Source of the DNA: Deltaproteobacteria bacterium | Lineage (GTDB): Bacteria; Desulfobacterota; Binatia; Binatales; Binataceae | Direction: 5' to 3' | Assembly: GCA_027317185.1 (NCBI GenBank) | Contig: DAHVFB010000003.1 | Coordinates: 1 to 64,000, forward strand | DNA length: 64,000 nt | Shown here: positions 19,324 to 30,103 of the stretch, one piece after another | Layout: each line of letters begins with the position of its first letter | Position numbering within the stretch: position 1 is the first letter of the stretch | The notes under the pieces: generated by a model | Databases searched by the model: none | What the model saw: only the letters and a program-made list of their open reading frames with translations | What the model was told of the DNA's origin: nothing | Translations under genes and position numbers: made by a program

Positions 19324-20073
19324 ATGAACTTGAAACTTGACGAACTGCGAAAATTACTGCTCCAGCCTGAACCGCCAACGATGAACGTGCAGGAACGACG
19401 CAGTGGAAGCCTCGGAGCGTTCCCATCGAGCCGGAACCGCGAGGCGGAGGATGATGACGACCTGCCAAATACAACGGGGGAGAATAGTTCCATGCCGAAT
19501 TCGCTAGCCAGCGAAGTGCTCCAGTACGTTTCCGCTGCCGGTCCGCAGGAATCCGACGGAAAACCACATTATCAACTGGCGCACGCAGTGGCCAAAGTAT
19601 TCGAGCCGACGCGAACTTTTCACGAGTCGCTCGCCCGCTTAAGCAAGTCGTTTGAACAGGTCGATATTTTGGGGCAGAGCGCGGCTCGCGCGCTGGCGCC
19701 GATGAAGGCGTTTCAGGATCAGGTTGCGCAAATCTCGCAGAACTTCGGACCGATGAAGGCCTTCCAGGATCAGCTCGCTCAATTGGCGCAGAACTTCGAA
19801 CCGATGAAGGGTCTGCACGAGCAGCTCTCGCAGATCGGGCATGCGTTCCATGACCATCTACTTGAATTGTCGCGCACGCTGGAGCCTGCCAAAAAGCTTC
19901 AGCACAAGGTGGCGGAACTGGCGCACAGCCTGGAGTCTGTCAGTGCGCTGCAGGAGGATTTCCTCCGCCTAGCCGACAGCTTCAAGGTGCCACCCGCCCC
20001 GGTCACTGGTGCGGGAGAGGCTCTATCCAGTGATGCCAATGGTTACCCATCCGGAGCTTCCCGCGCCGCCTGA
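19324..20073 (+). CDS. Uncharacterised amphipathic repeat protein (coiled-coil or phasin-like)
   Basis: Tandem ~17-residue units (APMKAFQDQVAQISQN, FGPMKAFQDQLAQLAQN, FEPMKGLHEQLSQIGHA, LEPAKKLQHKVAELAHS); GGTGGAGA precedes ATG. Confidence 0.7.
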   Translation: MNLKLDELRKLLLQPEPPTMNVQERRSGSLGAFPSSRNREAEDDDDLPNTTGENSSMPNSLASEVLQYVSAAGPQESDGKPHYQLAHAVAKVFEPTRTFHESLARLSKSFEQVDILGQSAARALAPMKAFQDQVAQISQNFGPMKAFQDQLAQLAQNFEPMKGLHEQLSQIGHAFHDHLLELSRTLEPAKKLQHKVAELAHSLESVSALQEDFLRLADSFKVPPAPVTGAGEALSSDANGYPSGASRAA

Positions 20074-20094
20074 GTCGGCGGCTCCATATCGCCC

Positions 20095-20136
20095 AAAAAA
20101 GACCGCCCGCCCAGGTTACCTGAGCGGGCGGTTTCA
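20095..20136. terminator. Probable bidirectional intrinsic terminator between convergent genes
   Basis: AAAAAAG-ACCGCCCGCcCAGG-tta-CCTGaGCGGGCGGT-TTC: long GC-rich stem between the repeat protein (+) and mlaA (-). Confidence 0.85.
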
Positions 20137-20161
20137 TCTTCGCTTCTATGCCATCGACGAA

Positions 20162-20983
20162 CTACTCTCCAAATAATGTCCCTTCATCAACTTTTTTCAG
20201 TTGGTTGGCCCGCCGCTGCAGGTAGCCGTCCTGCACCGCGCCGTACATATCGATCGCGTAGCGATCGACGTCCGCGAAAAGATTCAGGTGCAACGAACGA
20301 TAATTGATCGCGGAAACCGCATCCTGGGTGGCATTCGTTGGGATGTAAATGTACCACGGCACAAAATAATCGAGCGGATTCATCGCGCCGTCCGCGAACA
20401 AGCCGGCCGTATCGCGGATCGATGAGGGTCCAAAGAACGGCAGCACCAGATAAGGTCCGGTTGGAACTCCATAATGGCCGAGCGTCAGGCCAAAATCATC
20501 GGGATGTTCCTTTAAGCCGAACCATTTGTCGGCCACGTCGAACAAACCCGCCACGCCGAGGGTGCTGTTGATGCCAAAGCGTGCCACTTCGGTGCCCGCC
20601 CGGGTGAAATGAAGCTGGAACAGATTGTTCGCGAAGCGGGGGACGACGCCTACGTTATTGAGAAAATTGCCCACGCTTTCGCGCGCCGGCTGCGGAACTG
20701 CCGACGCATAGGCCTTGGCGATCGGGAAGACCACGTAATGATCGAGATGGAGGTTGAAGTTCAACATCGAATTGTTGAACGGCTCCAGCGGATCGCTATA
20801 AGGCTGATCGTTGTTGGGACCGGCAGGCGGACCCGAGTCCTGTGGCGGCACCGAAACCGCCCCGCTCTCACCCGCCATTGCGGGTGAAACGCACAACAAC
20901 CCCGTCATCAGGAGCGACGCCAAAATCGCGAGCGGCACTGCGATCGGCAGCCACGCGTGTGCTCCGCTTCTCATCTTTAGCAT
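20162..20983 (-). CDS. mlaA: MlaA (VacJ) family lipoprotein
   Basis: YSDPLEPFNNSMLNFNLHLDHYVVFPIAKAY, VPRFANNLFQLHFTRAGTEVARFGINSTLGVAGLFDVA, FGLTLGHYGVPTGPYLVLPFFGPSSIRD. Confidence 0.93.
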   Translation of the reverse strand: MLKMRSGAHAWLPIAVPLAILASLLMTGLLCVSPAMAGESGAVSVPPQDSGPPAGPNNDQPYSDPLEPFNNSMLNFNLHLDHYVVFPIAKAYASAVPQPARESVGNFLNNVGVVPRFANNLFQLHFTRAGTEVARFGINSTLGVAGLFDVADKWFGLKEHPDDFGLTLGHYGVPTGPYLVLPFFGPSSIRDTAGLFADGAMNPLDYFVPWYIYIPTNATQDAVSAINYRSLHLNLFADVDRYAIDMYGAVQDGYLQRRANQLKKVDEGTLFGE

Positions 20984-21075
20984 TACCTCTTCTACCCAAC
21001 TAAACTCTAGTAGTCTAAACGTATCACGGATGGCAATATAGCCACTAGTTCTCAAAATTACGTACGCGACTCGCT

Positions 21076-21750
21076 TCAGTTGCCGCTGCGTGGCTGTCCC
21101 AACGAATCCGCCAATTGCTGGCTCTTGGCGCGCAGGTCGGCCAGCAGGGTCGGGAATCCCCGATCGTTGATCACGCGGTTAAACTGATTGCGATAGTTGG
21201 CCACGATACTGATCGCATCCACCGTCACATCATATATTTTCCACTGATCGTTTTCCTGTTTGAGCAAGTAGTTAAGTACGATCGGCCGCCCCCCATTGGG
21301 CGAGGTAACATGGCTGCCGACCTGAACATAGCCCGGCGAAAGCTGGCTCTGTCCGGTAAAATGGACGGCCTGTCCCCGGTAATCGGAAATCTTGCTCAAA
21401 TATGAATCTTCGATGAAGGTGGTGAACACGTTGGTGAATTCGGTGCGCTGATTCGCCGACAGGGTCCGCCAGTGAATACCGAGCGCCGAACGCGACATTT
21501 CCGCAAAGTCGAAATTGTTCGCTACCAGATTCCGCAGCGTCTCCTGCTTTTGCTTGAGCGGTAGCTGATTGTTACGCAAGGTCGAGAGCGCCTGGTCAAC
21601 CACGTTTTTCACCACCGCCGCCGGATCACCCGCCGCGCGCGATGGAGCCGCCGCGATCACAATCGCAAACAAGGCTGCGGCAATAAGTCCACCCGCGACG
21701 CCAATGCGCCGCGATCTCGAGGTAACAAGCTCTAAATTCCTGTGTTTCAT
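21076..21750 (-). CDS. mlaC: MlaC/Ttg2D family phospholipid-binding ABC transporter protein
   Basis: FDFAEMSRSALGIHWRTLSANQRTEFTNVFTTFIEDSYLSKI, WKIYDVTVDAISIVANYRNQFNRVI. Confidence 0.93.
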   Translation of the reverse strand: MKHRNLELVTSRSRRIGVAGGLIAAALFAIVIAAAPSRAAGDPAAVVKNVVDQALSTLRNNQLPLKQKQETLRNLVANNFDFAEMSRSALGIHWRTLSANQRTEFTNVFTTFIEDSYLSKISDYRGQAVHFTGQSQLSPGYVQVGSHVTSPNGGRPIVLNYLLKQENDQWKIYDVTVDAISIVANYRNQFNRVINDRGFPTLLADLRAKSQQLADSLGQPRSGN

Positions 21751-21759
21751 ATAGACTAA

Positions 21760-22356
21760 CTACTTATCCTTCCCTCTGTTGATGCCCGCGCCGGGACCAG
21801 GTTGGCTGGGCATGATGCTCGGAAATTTGCTCGCCGCGCTCGAACCGCCGGCGCTCGAATTGTTCGGCGCTGAATTGTTTGCGCCTGAGCTACCGGATCC
21901 GCCATTCGGACCCGAGTTATTAATTAGCTGACCAATTGCATCTTCCAGCACGAAAGCCGATTGGGTCTGCACGATCACGCCATCATTGGCCAGCATCTTT
22001 TCGCCCGCTCCGGGCTGAATCGCGACGTACTTATCGCCAATTATTCCGCTGGTTTTAATTGACGCGATCGCCTCGTCATCGACCTTAACCCCGGTTTTGA
22101 CGAACAATCCGACGTGCGCCCGGTAATTCTCCTCATTCAGCGCGATCGAACTGACATGGCCGATCGGAACCCCGGCCACCTCGATCCGATCGTTAGTTTT
22201 GAGTCCCGCGATATTATCGAAATCGGCGTACAACGTATATCCGGTGCGCTGAAACAGATCGACGCGCCCGAGCCGCAGAGACAAAAAGGCCAGCGCGGCG
22301 ATTCCCACGATCGCGAACAGCCCGACAATTAATTGCGTGGTCCGTGTAGCGTACAT
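21760..22356 (-). CDS. mlaD: MCE-domain protein MlaD
   Basis: YTLYADFDNIAGLKTNDRIEVAGVPIGHVSSI, SIKTSGIIGDKYVAIQPG. Confidence 0.93.
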   Translation of the reverse strand: MYATRTTQLIVGLFAIVGIAALAFLSLRLGRVDLFQRTGYTLYADFDNIAGLKTNDRIEVAGVPIGHVSSIALNEENYRAHVGLFVKTGVKVDDEAIASIKTSGIIGDKYVAIQPGAGEKMLANDGVIVQTQSAFVLEDAIGQLINNSGPNGGSGSSGANNSAPNNSSAGGSSAASKFPSIMPSQPGPGAGINRGKDK

Positions 22357-22364
22357 TTTAAACT

Positions 22365-23159
22365 TTATCCGGCCGCCGCCGGGCTTTCCTCCCCTGATGC
22401 TTTGCCTGCCAGAAAACGTTCAAAAAGCTCGTCATGCGCTGAGGTCACTTCCGCTACCGTTCCATAAACACGGATTTTACCTTCATGCATGAAGGCCACA
22501 TGGTCGGAAATCTCGAACACCGCCGGCACATCGTGACTGACCAGCGCGGCGGTTAAACCGAAGCGCTGCTGGGTCTGGCGCACCAAAGCATGAATCGCTC
22601 TCGTTCGCGATGGATCTAGTCCGGTGGTCGGCTCATCGAGCATGAGGATGCTGGGACGCCGAATCAAAGCCCGCGCCAGCGCCGCCCGTTTTTGCATTCC
22701 GCCGCTCAATTCCGATGGGTACTTATCGTCCATCCCTTCAAGCCCCACCGCCGCCAGCGTCTCGCGCACCCGGCTGGCTATCTCATCGCGGCTGAGCCTG
22801 GTCTTCTCCACCAGCGGAAAGGCGACGTTGTCGAACACCGGCATGGAGTCAAACAACGCGCCGGCCTGGAACAGCATGCCGAACTTCTCTCGCACCGCGT
22901 CGAGCCCGCCTCGGCTAACCGATGTCACATCGATACCATCAATAACGATCTTCCCTGAGTCAGGACGCAGCAAAGTGTTCAGATGCTTGAGAAATACCGT
23001 CTTGCCACATCCGCTGGGCCCCACGATGGTGGTGACTTTACCGCGCGGAAAATCGATGTTGACGCCGCGTAATACCTCCTGATGGCCAAAACTCCGCCGC
23101 AGATCGCGGATGCTAATCGAAATCGGAGAGGCTTTGCCGGCGGAGGTCGCGTTGGTCAT
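22365..23159 (-). CDS. mlaF: ABC transporter ATP-binding protein MlaF
   Basis: VGPSGCGKTVFLKHLNTLLRPDSG, PSELSGGMQKRAALARALIRRPSILMLDEPTTGLDP. Confidence 0.93.
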   Translation of the reverse strand: MTNATSAGKASPISISIRDLRRSFGHQEVLRGVNIDFPRGKVTTIVGPSGCGKTVFLKHLNTLLRPDSGKIVIDGIDVTSVSRGGLDAVREKFGMLFQAGALFDSMPVFDNVAFPLVEKTRLSRDEIASRVRETLAAVGLEGMDDKYPSELSGGMQKRAALARALIRRPSILMLDEPTTGLDPSRTRAIHALVRQTQQRFGLTAALVSHDVPAVFEISDHVAFMHEGKIRVYGTVAEVTSAHDELFERFLAGKASGEESPAAAG

Positions 23160-23175
23160 TTCAGGTAAAAGATCG

Positions 23176-23952
23176 TTACAGAAGAACAGATGTGAGGAAA
23201 TAGTCCCAAAGCAGGATAAGTATGCTCGACATAACCACGGCCTCGGTGGTCGCGCGGCTCACGCCGGTCGCCATACGTTGCGCGTGATAGCCTTTATAAC
23301 AGCAGATCCACATTACCACGATTCCAAAAACGATTGACTTGTAGAGTCCGGTCATAATGTCGTGCGCGGTAAGGTTCTGGCTGATGCCATTCATGTAACT
23401 TGATCCCGGCGCGCCCATCAAATCGACCCCGATCACATAGCCACCGATAATCCCAATCGAATCGAACATTCCGGTCAGCAGGGGAAAGCTGATTAGACCG
23501 GCCAGTATCCGTGGCGATACCAGGTACTGCACCGGATTGATCGCCATCACCGTAAGCGCGTCGATCTGCTCGGTCGCCTGCATGGAACCCAGTTCCGCGG
23601 CCATCGCCGAACCGGCCCGCGCCGCGATCATCAGCGCCGCCAATACCGGTCCCAACTCGCGCACCAGCGTCAGCGCTACAACCGATCCCAGCGCCCCCTC
23701 CGAAGCGAAGCGGCTCAAGGTATTGTAGCCCTGCAGACCCAGCACCATCCCCGTGAACGCACCAATCAGCAGAATCAGGAAACTGGAGTCGGCCCCAATG
23801 GACCGCAACTGCCGGATCGCGAGCCGCGGCTTGTAGGGCGGCATCACGATGTAAAACACAGCGGTAAAGAGAAAAAAAACAAAGTTACCCAGGGTCTCGA
23901 TCTGGTCTATAATCCACGCCCCCAGGCGCTCGATTGATCGCACCATCTTCAT
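23176..23952 (-). CDS. mlaE: ABC transporter permease MlaE
   Basis: LVRELGPVLAALMIAARAGSAMAAELGSMQATEQIDALTVMAINPVQYLVSPRILA. Confidence 0.94.
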   Translation of the reverse strand: MKMVRSIERLGAWIIDQIETLGNFVFFLFTAVFYIVMPPYKPRLAIRQLRSIGADSSFLILLIGAFTGMVLGLQGYNTLSRFASEGALGSVVALTLVRELGPVLAALMIAARAGSAMAAELGSMQATEQIDALTVMAINPVQYLVSPRILAGLISFPLLTGMFDSIGIIGGYVIGVDLMGAPGSSYMNGISQNLTAHDIMTGLYKSIVFGIVVMWICCYKGYHAQRMATGVSRATTEAVVMSSILILLWDYFLTSVLL

Positions 23953-23962
23953 CGAGCTTGAC

Positions 23963-24607
23963 TCAGGCTGGAGTGAGTCCGAGGCGCGACAGGTGATTGA
24001 AGGTATGAGTTGAACTTGGAATGCGCACGAAATCGGCCAGATCGCTCATCAAATCCAGATCCATCGCCGGACCCGCCAACCGCACCAACTGGCATCGCAA
24101 TCCAGCCTGTTCGCAACTTTCGAGATGCCGCATAAGACTTTGACGTCCAAATCGTGTCGGTATCGCATCGGGCGGCATCCGCGCAATCATATTGGTTCCG
24201 GAAAGCTCACGCGAGGGAACCATCGCCACCCCTTTTTCATTTGAGAGCGCGGCGAAGACTGTATCGATATCCGAACCTCTGATCAGAGGTATATCGGACA
24301 ACGCCACGCAGACGGCTTCGGCCCCCTGCGCGATCAGGAGTTCGGTGCCGAGCCGGACCGCGGCGTTCAAGCCGCGAGGAAACTGCTCATCGATTGTGAT
24401 CGCTCCTGCCCCTCGCGCGATCGCGAGCAGGCGTTCATCCGAACTGACCAACGCCACCTGGTCGGGGGTCCGCGCCGCAATCGCAGCCGCCAGCACATCA
24501 CGAAACATCGCTTCCGCGAGCAACTGGCGCTCGGCCGCCGGCATCGCCGGACCGAGGCGCGTCTTCGCGAACTCAAGTTGCTTGGCGGCTATCAGTGCAA
24601 CACGCAC
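23963..24607 (-). CDS. cofC: 2-phospho-L-lactate guanylyltransferase-like (F420 biosynthesis)
   Basis: MRVALIAAKQLEFAKTRLGPAMPAAERQLLAEAMFRDVL, VCVALSDIPLIRGSDID. Confidence 0.85.
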   Translation of the reverse strand: MRVALIAAKQLEFAKTRLGPAMPAAERQLLAEAMFRDVLAAAIAARTPDQVALVSSDERLLAIARGAGAITIDEQFPRGLNAAVRLGTELLIAQGAEAVCVALSDIPLIRGSDIDTVFAALSNEKGVAMVPSRELSGTNMIARMPPDAIPTRFGRQSLMRHLESCEQAGLRCQLVRLAGPAMDLDLMSDLADFVRIPSSTHTFNHLSRLGLTPA

Positions 24608-24773
24608 GGCGTTCTCTTATAACTTAAGCTTCATATCGCGCCAAGGCGTCAACGTTTTTTTAATGGATTCGGATTTCATTCCGGCTCCCGGCATTAACCG
24701 GCAGGCCATGATCGAGTATTGTGGCCGAAGCGCCTTCGAGATACGACGAAATTCAGCAAAAAGGAGTATGGGC

Positions 24774-25646
24774 ATGCGCGATTCGCGGGGATGGCGGTGG
24801 ACTGCGGCGGTGATGACGGTCGGTGTAATGGCGGTCGGCCTCGCGGGCTGCGGCCATAAATCGGCGGATGACTACCTGAAATCCGGCGATCAGGCGATGC
24901 AAGCGTCGCAATTCGCACAAGCCGACGCCGATTATCAACAGGCGATCAATATCGCGCCCAACGATCCGCGAACCCACATCGCGCTGGCCAATGCCTGCAT
25001 GGCGGAAAAAAAGCCCGACCAGGCGCGCTCCGAATTGATGAGGGCGCTCGACCTCGATCCACGCAATTCGCAAGCGCATGCGGCGCTGGGCGACCTGTAT
25101 CTGAGCGGATCGGAATTCGGGGCGGCCGAGGAGCAGTATCGCGCGGCGGTGGTGTTGCGCCCGGCCGATACCGCCTATCGGATCAAGCTGGCGCAGGTGT
25201 TGACCCGCGCCAATAAGCTCGGTGCGGCCGAAGTCGAATTACGCACCGCAATCGGGTTGCAGCCGCGCAATGCCGCCGCCCACTATGCGCTGGCCTCGAT
25301 GCTATTCACTGAACTCAATCGCCAGGACGAAGCGCGCACCGAGATGGCCGAGGCCCAGGCGCTGAACCCAAGTCTCGCCACCCCAACCCCGGCAGCGACA
25401 CCAGCCCCCGGATCGGGTTTCTCCGCGATGCCTTCGGCGCCGGCGGTCAGGGTCAGGCCGCTGAACAAGCATTTTCAGTTAACCAAGAATTCGCCGGTCT
25501 TTCAGAACCCGGATCAGAACAGCGCTGTGGTCGGTCAGGTCCATCGCCGCAGATGGGTGAACGTGACCGGCATCGCCGGCAACTGGCTTCAGATCAGATT
25601 GCGTAACGGCACCGTCGGTTTCATCCCGACCGCGGCCGCCGAGTAA
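24774..25646 (+). CDS. TPR-repeat lipoprotein with C-terminal SH3-like domain
   Basis: Lipobox GLAGCGHKS, several TPR units (ADADYQQAINIAPNDPRTHIALANACM...), C-terminal NSPVFQNPDQNSAVVGQVHRRRWVNVTGIAGNWLQIRLRNGTVGFIP; AAGGAG upstream. Confidence 0.8.
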   Translation: MRDSRGWRWTAAVMTVGVMAVGLAGCGHKSADDYLKSGDQAMQASQFAQADADYQQAINIAPNDPRTHIALANACMAEKKPDQARSELMRALDLDPRNSQAHAALGDLYLSGSEFGAAEEQYRAAVVLRPADTAYRIKLAQVLTRANKLGAAEVELRTAIGLQPRNAAAHYALASMLFTELNRQDEARTEMAEAQALNPSLATPTPAATPAPGSGFSAMPSAPAVRVRPLNKHFQLTKNSPVFQNPDQNSAVVGQVHRRRWVNVTGIAGNWLQIRLRNGTVGFIPTAAAE

Positions 25647-25677
25647 GTCGTTAAAGATCAGCCGGAGACGGCCGCCA

Positions 25678-27582
25678 CTAGTCAATCGTCGCAGCGGTGG
25701 CCGCCTCCGGCCCCAGCGCAATACGCGCAAGCGCATCGGCCGTGACGAACGGGCCGCTGAGGTAAACCAGATGGCCTTCGCGCGGTTCGCGCTCGCGCAG
25801 CCATCGCGCGACGATCGTCATCTCTTCCAATTCTTCACGCGCCACCGGCCGCGCCTTGAATCGCTCATAATTGTTGGTGACGAACTGCGCGATCTCCCCG
25901 GCCACTCCGCTTGAATCGAAATTGCGCGTAAGCACCAGCCGTCCGCTGAGCACGACGTAGGCGGCGCGATCGTTTTCGACCCCGGTGACGATAATCAGGT
26001 TGTTCTCGGTCACCGCCTGCGACAGCCGCGCGACCCGCGAGGTGAGCGTCACCAATGATTCGAGTTCGCGATGATGCCGTTTGGCTTCCTCATAACGCAT
26101 CGCGGATGACGCCTGATCGCGCGCCCTGGCTAACTCACCCAGCATCGGACCGCTTTTGCCGCGCAGGAATTCGAGCGCCTTGCGCACGCGCTCGCCATAG
26201 CGTTCCTCGTCTTCACTCTCGTTGCAGGGCATCGCGCAGCGGCCCATCTGACCGTAAATGCACGGCGAAAATTCCGGATCGGGACGGAGCTTGCCGGCGC
26301 ATACGCGCAAGCCCAGCATCCGCGACAGCGCCCGCACTGAGCGTTCGAGGCCCCCGCGCCCGACGAATGGCCCGAGCTGCATCACGCTGCGCCGGTTAGT
26401 CAATTTCGTGGTCGCGACGACACGCGGAAACGGATCCGCTAAATCGATTTTGAGGAAATGCGCGTTCGGCCCGCTTTTCAACATCCGGTTGTACGGCGGT
26501 TTGAGCTCGCGAATCAGGCGCGCTTCGAGCAGCGCGGCTTCAAGCGTCGAGCGGGTGTCGCGGGTTTCGATCGCATGGACATGGCTGACCAGTTCCGCCA
26601 CTTTCGGCTTGGTGCCCATCCCGCCGTTGAAATACGATCCGACGCGATCGCGCAGGCGGCGCGCTTTGCCGATATAAAGCAACTCGCCGCGTTCATTGCG
26701 CATCAGATAAACGCCGGGAGTCCGCGGCAGCGCCGCAACCACCTCGGGCGCCACATGACGCTCAAGCCGCTGGCCGGCCGGTCCACGGCTATGGAGATCG
26801 AGCAAACGATCGAGCCGCGCCACGCCGGACTGGGTGGACATCTCGAGAAAAATCGCGAGTAGCTCGGCCGCCATCCGGGCATCGCCCAATCCGCGATGAC
26901 GGCCGGCGGTCGAGAGCCCGAAATGATCCGCCAGCGCATCGAGCCGCCGGCGCTTGACCGACGGCAGCATCCGCCGCGACATCCGCAAGGTGCACAACAC
27001 CGGATTGGTCAGTCCGATTCCGAAAATCCGGCGGAACTCGAAATCGAGAAAAGCAAAATCGAACTGCGCATTATGCGCGACGAACACCGCATCGCCCAGG
27101 AAATCGCGAAAGGCAGGCAGCACTTCCTCGATCGGCGGCGCACCGGCCGCCATCTCATCGGTGATCGAGGTCAGGCGCGTTACAAATCGCGGAATCGGAG
27201 TTTTGGGCCGCACCAAAGTTTGGAACGAATCGAGGATTTTCGGCCCGCTCATACGATAGGCGCCGATGTCTATGATTGCGCCGGGACCGGCGCGGCCGCC
27301 GGTGGTCTCCAGATCGACCACCACGAACGGCGCCGCATCGAGGGCGATCTTGAGCGCAGGGCGCTCGCGCAGCGACCACATCCCGGTCGCCGCTTCAAAA
27401 GTAAAATGCGGATCGCTGCCGATTAAGTTACTGAGGATGCGCGGGCCGATTTCCGGATCGGAGCCGATACCGCGGAACAGCAGGCCGAGGATTTCGTCGG
27501 ATCGCGCACCGCCGGGCCGTGCGGCAAGAAAGGCATGGATTCGCTCGCGTGCGGTACCGCCCGAAGTCTCGCCCTCAATCAT
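25678..27582 (-). CDS. DEDDh exonuclease (DnaQ-like) fused to UvrC-like GIY-YIG nuclease module
   Basis: FVVVDLETTGGRAGPGAIIDIGAYRM and HNAQFDFAFLDFEF (exonuclease); LPRTPGVYLMRNERGELLYIGKARRLRDRVGSYFN and EEAKRHHRELESL (UvrC-like). Confidence 0.9.
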   Translation of the reverse strand: MIEGETSGGTARERIHAFLAARPGGARSDEILGLLFRGIGSDPEIGPRILSNLIGSDPHFTFEAATGMWSLRERPALKIALDAAPFVVVDLETTGGRAGPGAIIDIGAYRMSGPKILDSFQTLVRPKTPIPRFVTRLTSITDEMAAGAPPIEEVLPAFRDFLGDAVFVAHNAQFDFAFLDFEFRRIFGIGLTNPVLCTLRMSRRMLPSVKRRRLDALADHFGLSTAGRHRGLGDARMAAELLAIFLEMSTQSGVARLDRLLDLHSRGPAGQRLERHVAPEVVAALPRTPGVYLMRNERGELLYIGKARRLRDRVGSYFNGGMGTKPKVAELVSHVHAIETRDTRSTLEAALLEARLIRELKPPYNRMLKSGPNAHFLKIDLADPFPRVVATTKLTNRRSVMQLGPFVGRGGLERSVRALSRMLGLRVCAGKLRPDPEFSPCIYGQMGRCAMPCNESEDEERYGERVRKALEFLRGKSGPMLGELARARDQASSAMRYEEAKRHHRELESLVTLTSRVARLSQAVTENNLIIVTGVENDRAAYVVLSGRLVLTRNFDSSGVAGEIAQFVTNNYERFKARPVAREELEEMTIVARWLREREPREGHLVYLSGPFVTADALARIALGPEAATAATID

Positions 27583-27717
27583 CTACCGCCCCCACCACCC
27601 ATCGGCTTCACCCGGTTTCCGCTTTAACAGACCGCTGGCAGTATCTGCAAGGAACCAATTCACCATCTGGTTTTCAGGTTCGGTGACGCGATACAATCCA
27701 GGCACAGGTTAAAATAT

Positions 27718-28248
27718 ATGGAACGAATTGAATTGGCGCGCGACTGCGAAGCCACGCAGGTGCCGGCGGGCGATCGCACGGTACTCGAAAAGGGCTGTGA
27801 AGTGTTTATCACGCAGTCGCTCGGCGGCACTTTCACAGTACAGGTTCCCGCTTACAACGGTTTGTTCCGGATCGCGGGCAAAGATGCTGACGCGCTGGGC
27901 CGCAAGCCCGAAGAAGCGGTTTCGGAGATCAGCAGCGGCGACATGGAATCGATGGTCTGGGAGTCGCTCAAGACCTGTTACGATCCTGAAATTCCGGTGA
28001 ATATTGTCGATCTGGGTCTGGTCTATGGGATGGACATCCATCCGGAGACTCAAGGTAACCGGGTCGAGGTCAAGATGACGTTGACCGCGCAGGGCTGCGG
28101 GATGGGCGCGTCGATCGCGCTCGATGCGCGGCAAAAGCTGATGATGCTGCCGGGCGTGAACGAGGCCAACGTCGAGCTGGTCTGGGATCCGCCATGGAAT
28201 CCGCAAATGATTTCGCCCGAAGGCCGCGAACGTCTGGGGCTGGATTAA
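27718..28248 (+). CDS. sufT: SufT-like Fe-S cluster assembly protein (MIP18/DUF59 family)
   Basis: ELARDCEATQVPAGDRTVLEKGCEVFITQSLGGTFTV, ESLKTCYDPEIPVNIVDLGLVYGMDI. Confidence 0.88.
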   Translation: MERIELARDCEATQVPAGDRTVLEKGCEVFITQSLGGTFTVQVPAYNGLFRIAGKDADALGRKPEEAVSEISSGDMESMVWESLKTCYDPEIPVNIVDLGLVYGMDIHPETQGNRVEVKMTLTAQGCGMGASIALDARQKLMMLPGVNEANVELVWDPPWNPQMISPEGRERLGLD

Positions 28249-28316
28249 ATTGCGTCCGCGATTGACATTGACTTGGAGCATTCTGTCCGTTATTTAAGTG
28301 GGTTCCGGTTGAAAAC

Positions 28317-28634
28317 ATGTTTGCAATCTTAAAGACTGGCGGAAAACAGTACCGCGTTGCGGTAGGTGGCCAGATTATCGTCGAGCGGATCGCGGGCGAG
28401 GTCGGCAGCCAGGTCGAGTTGTCCGAGGTGCTTGCGTTGGGCGATACCGAAGCTCCGGTAATCGGCACCCCGACCGTGACGGGCAGCTCGGTGCGCGCCA
28501 CGATCGTGCAGCAACCGCGCAGCACCAAGGTGATCGTCTTCAAAAAGAAGCGGCGTAAGAATTATCGCCGCAAGCATGGCCATCGACAGGAATTGACGGT
28601 CCTCAAAATCGAGGAGATCAGCCGTGGCGCATAA
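28317..28634 (+). CDS. rplU: 50S ribosomal protein L21
   Basis: [45 protein letters not shown]. Confidence 0.97.
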   Translation: MFAILKTGGKQYRVAVGGQIIVERIAGEVGSQVELSEVLALGDTEAPVIGTPTVTGSSVRATIVQQPRSTKVIVFKKKRRKNYRRKHGHRQELTVLKIEEISRGA

Positions 28635-28920
28635 GAAAGGGCAAGGTTCGACGCGCAACGGACGCGATAGTCCGGGGCAACATCGGGGCATCAAGATTTA
28701 CGCCGGCCAGCGCGTGAAGGCCGGAAATATCATCGTGCGCCAACTCGGCACTCTGATTCATCCGGGCCGCAATGTCGGCATGGGCCGCGACTATACGATC
28801 TACGCCCGGATCGCCGGAATCGTGAAATACGAACCCTATCGCGGCGGACGCCGGCAGGTCAGCGTCGAGGCTATCGCGCAGCCGGTCGCCGTCAGCGAAC
28901 TGGCTGCCGCCGGGGGCTGA
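28624..28920 (+). CDS. rpmA: 50S ribosomal protein L27
   Basis: [42 protein letters not shown]. Confidence 0.97.
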   Translation: MAHKKGQGSTRNGRDSPGQHRGIKIYAGQRVKAGNIIVRQLGTLIHPGRNVGMGRDYTIYARIAGIVKYEPYRGGRRQVSVEAIAQPVAVSELAAAGG

Positions 28921-28947
28921 CCGCGGATTTTTCATCACCGATTAGAG

Positions 28948-28978
28948 AAAGCCTCGTGGACATCCACGGGGCTTTTTT
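28948..28978 (+). terminator. Rho-independent terminator after rpmA
   Basis: AAAGCCtCGTGGA-ca-TCCACGgGGCTTTTTT. Confidence 0.92.
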
Positions 28979-29014
28979 GTATCTGCAATAATACGCCACC
29001 GCAGGAGGTGTCCG

Positions 29015-30043
<1,029 letters not shown>

Positions 30044-30103
30044 GCGGGCAAGCTTCGCCAGCAAGCGGTACGGATTGGCAGCCTGCTGCTATAATGCCGG
30101 GCT

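Noticed and set aside
24192-24773. Long upstream extension of the TPR protein ORF (484 aa)
   Set aside because: The extension is antisense to cofC; lipoprotein signal peptide and RBS place the start at 24774
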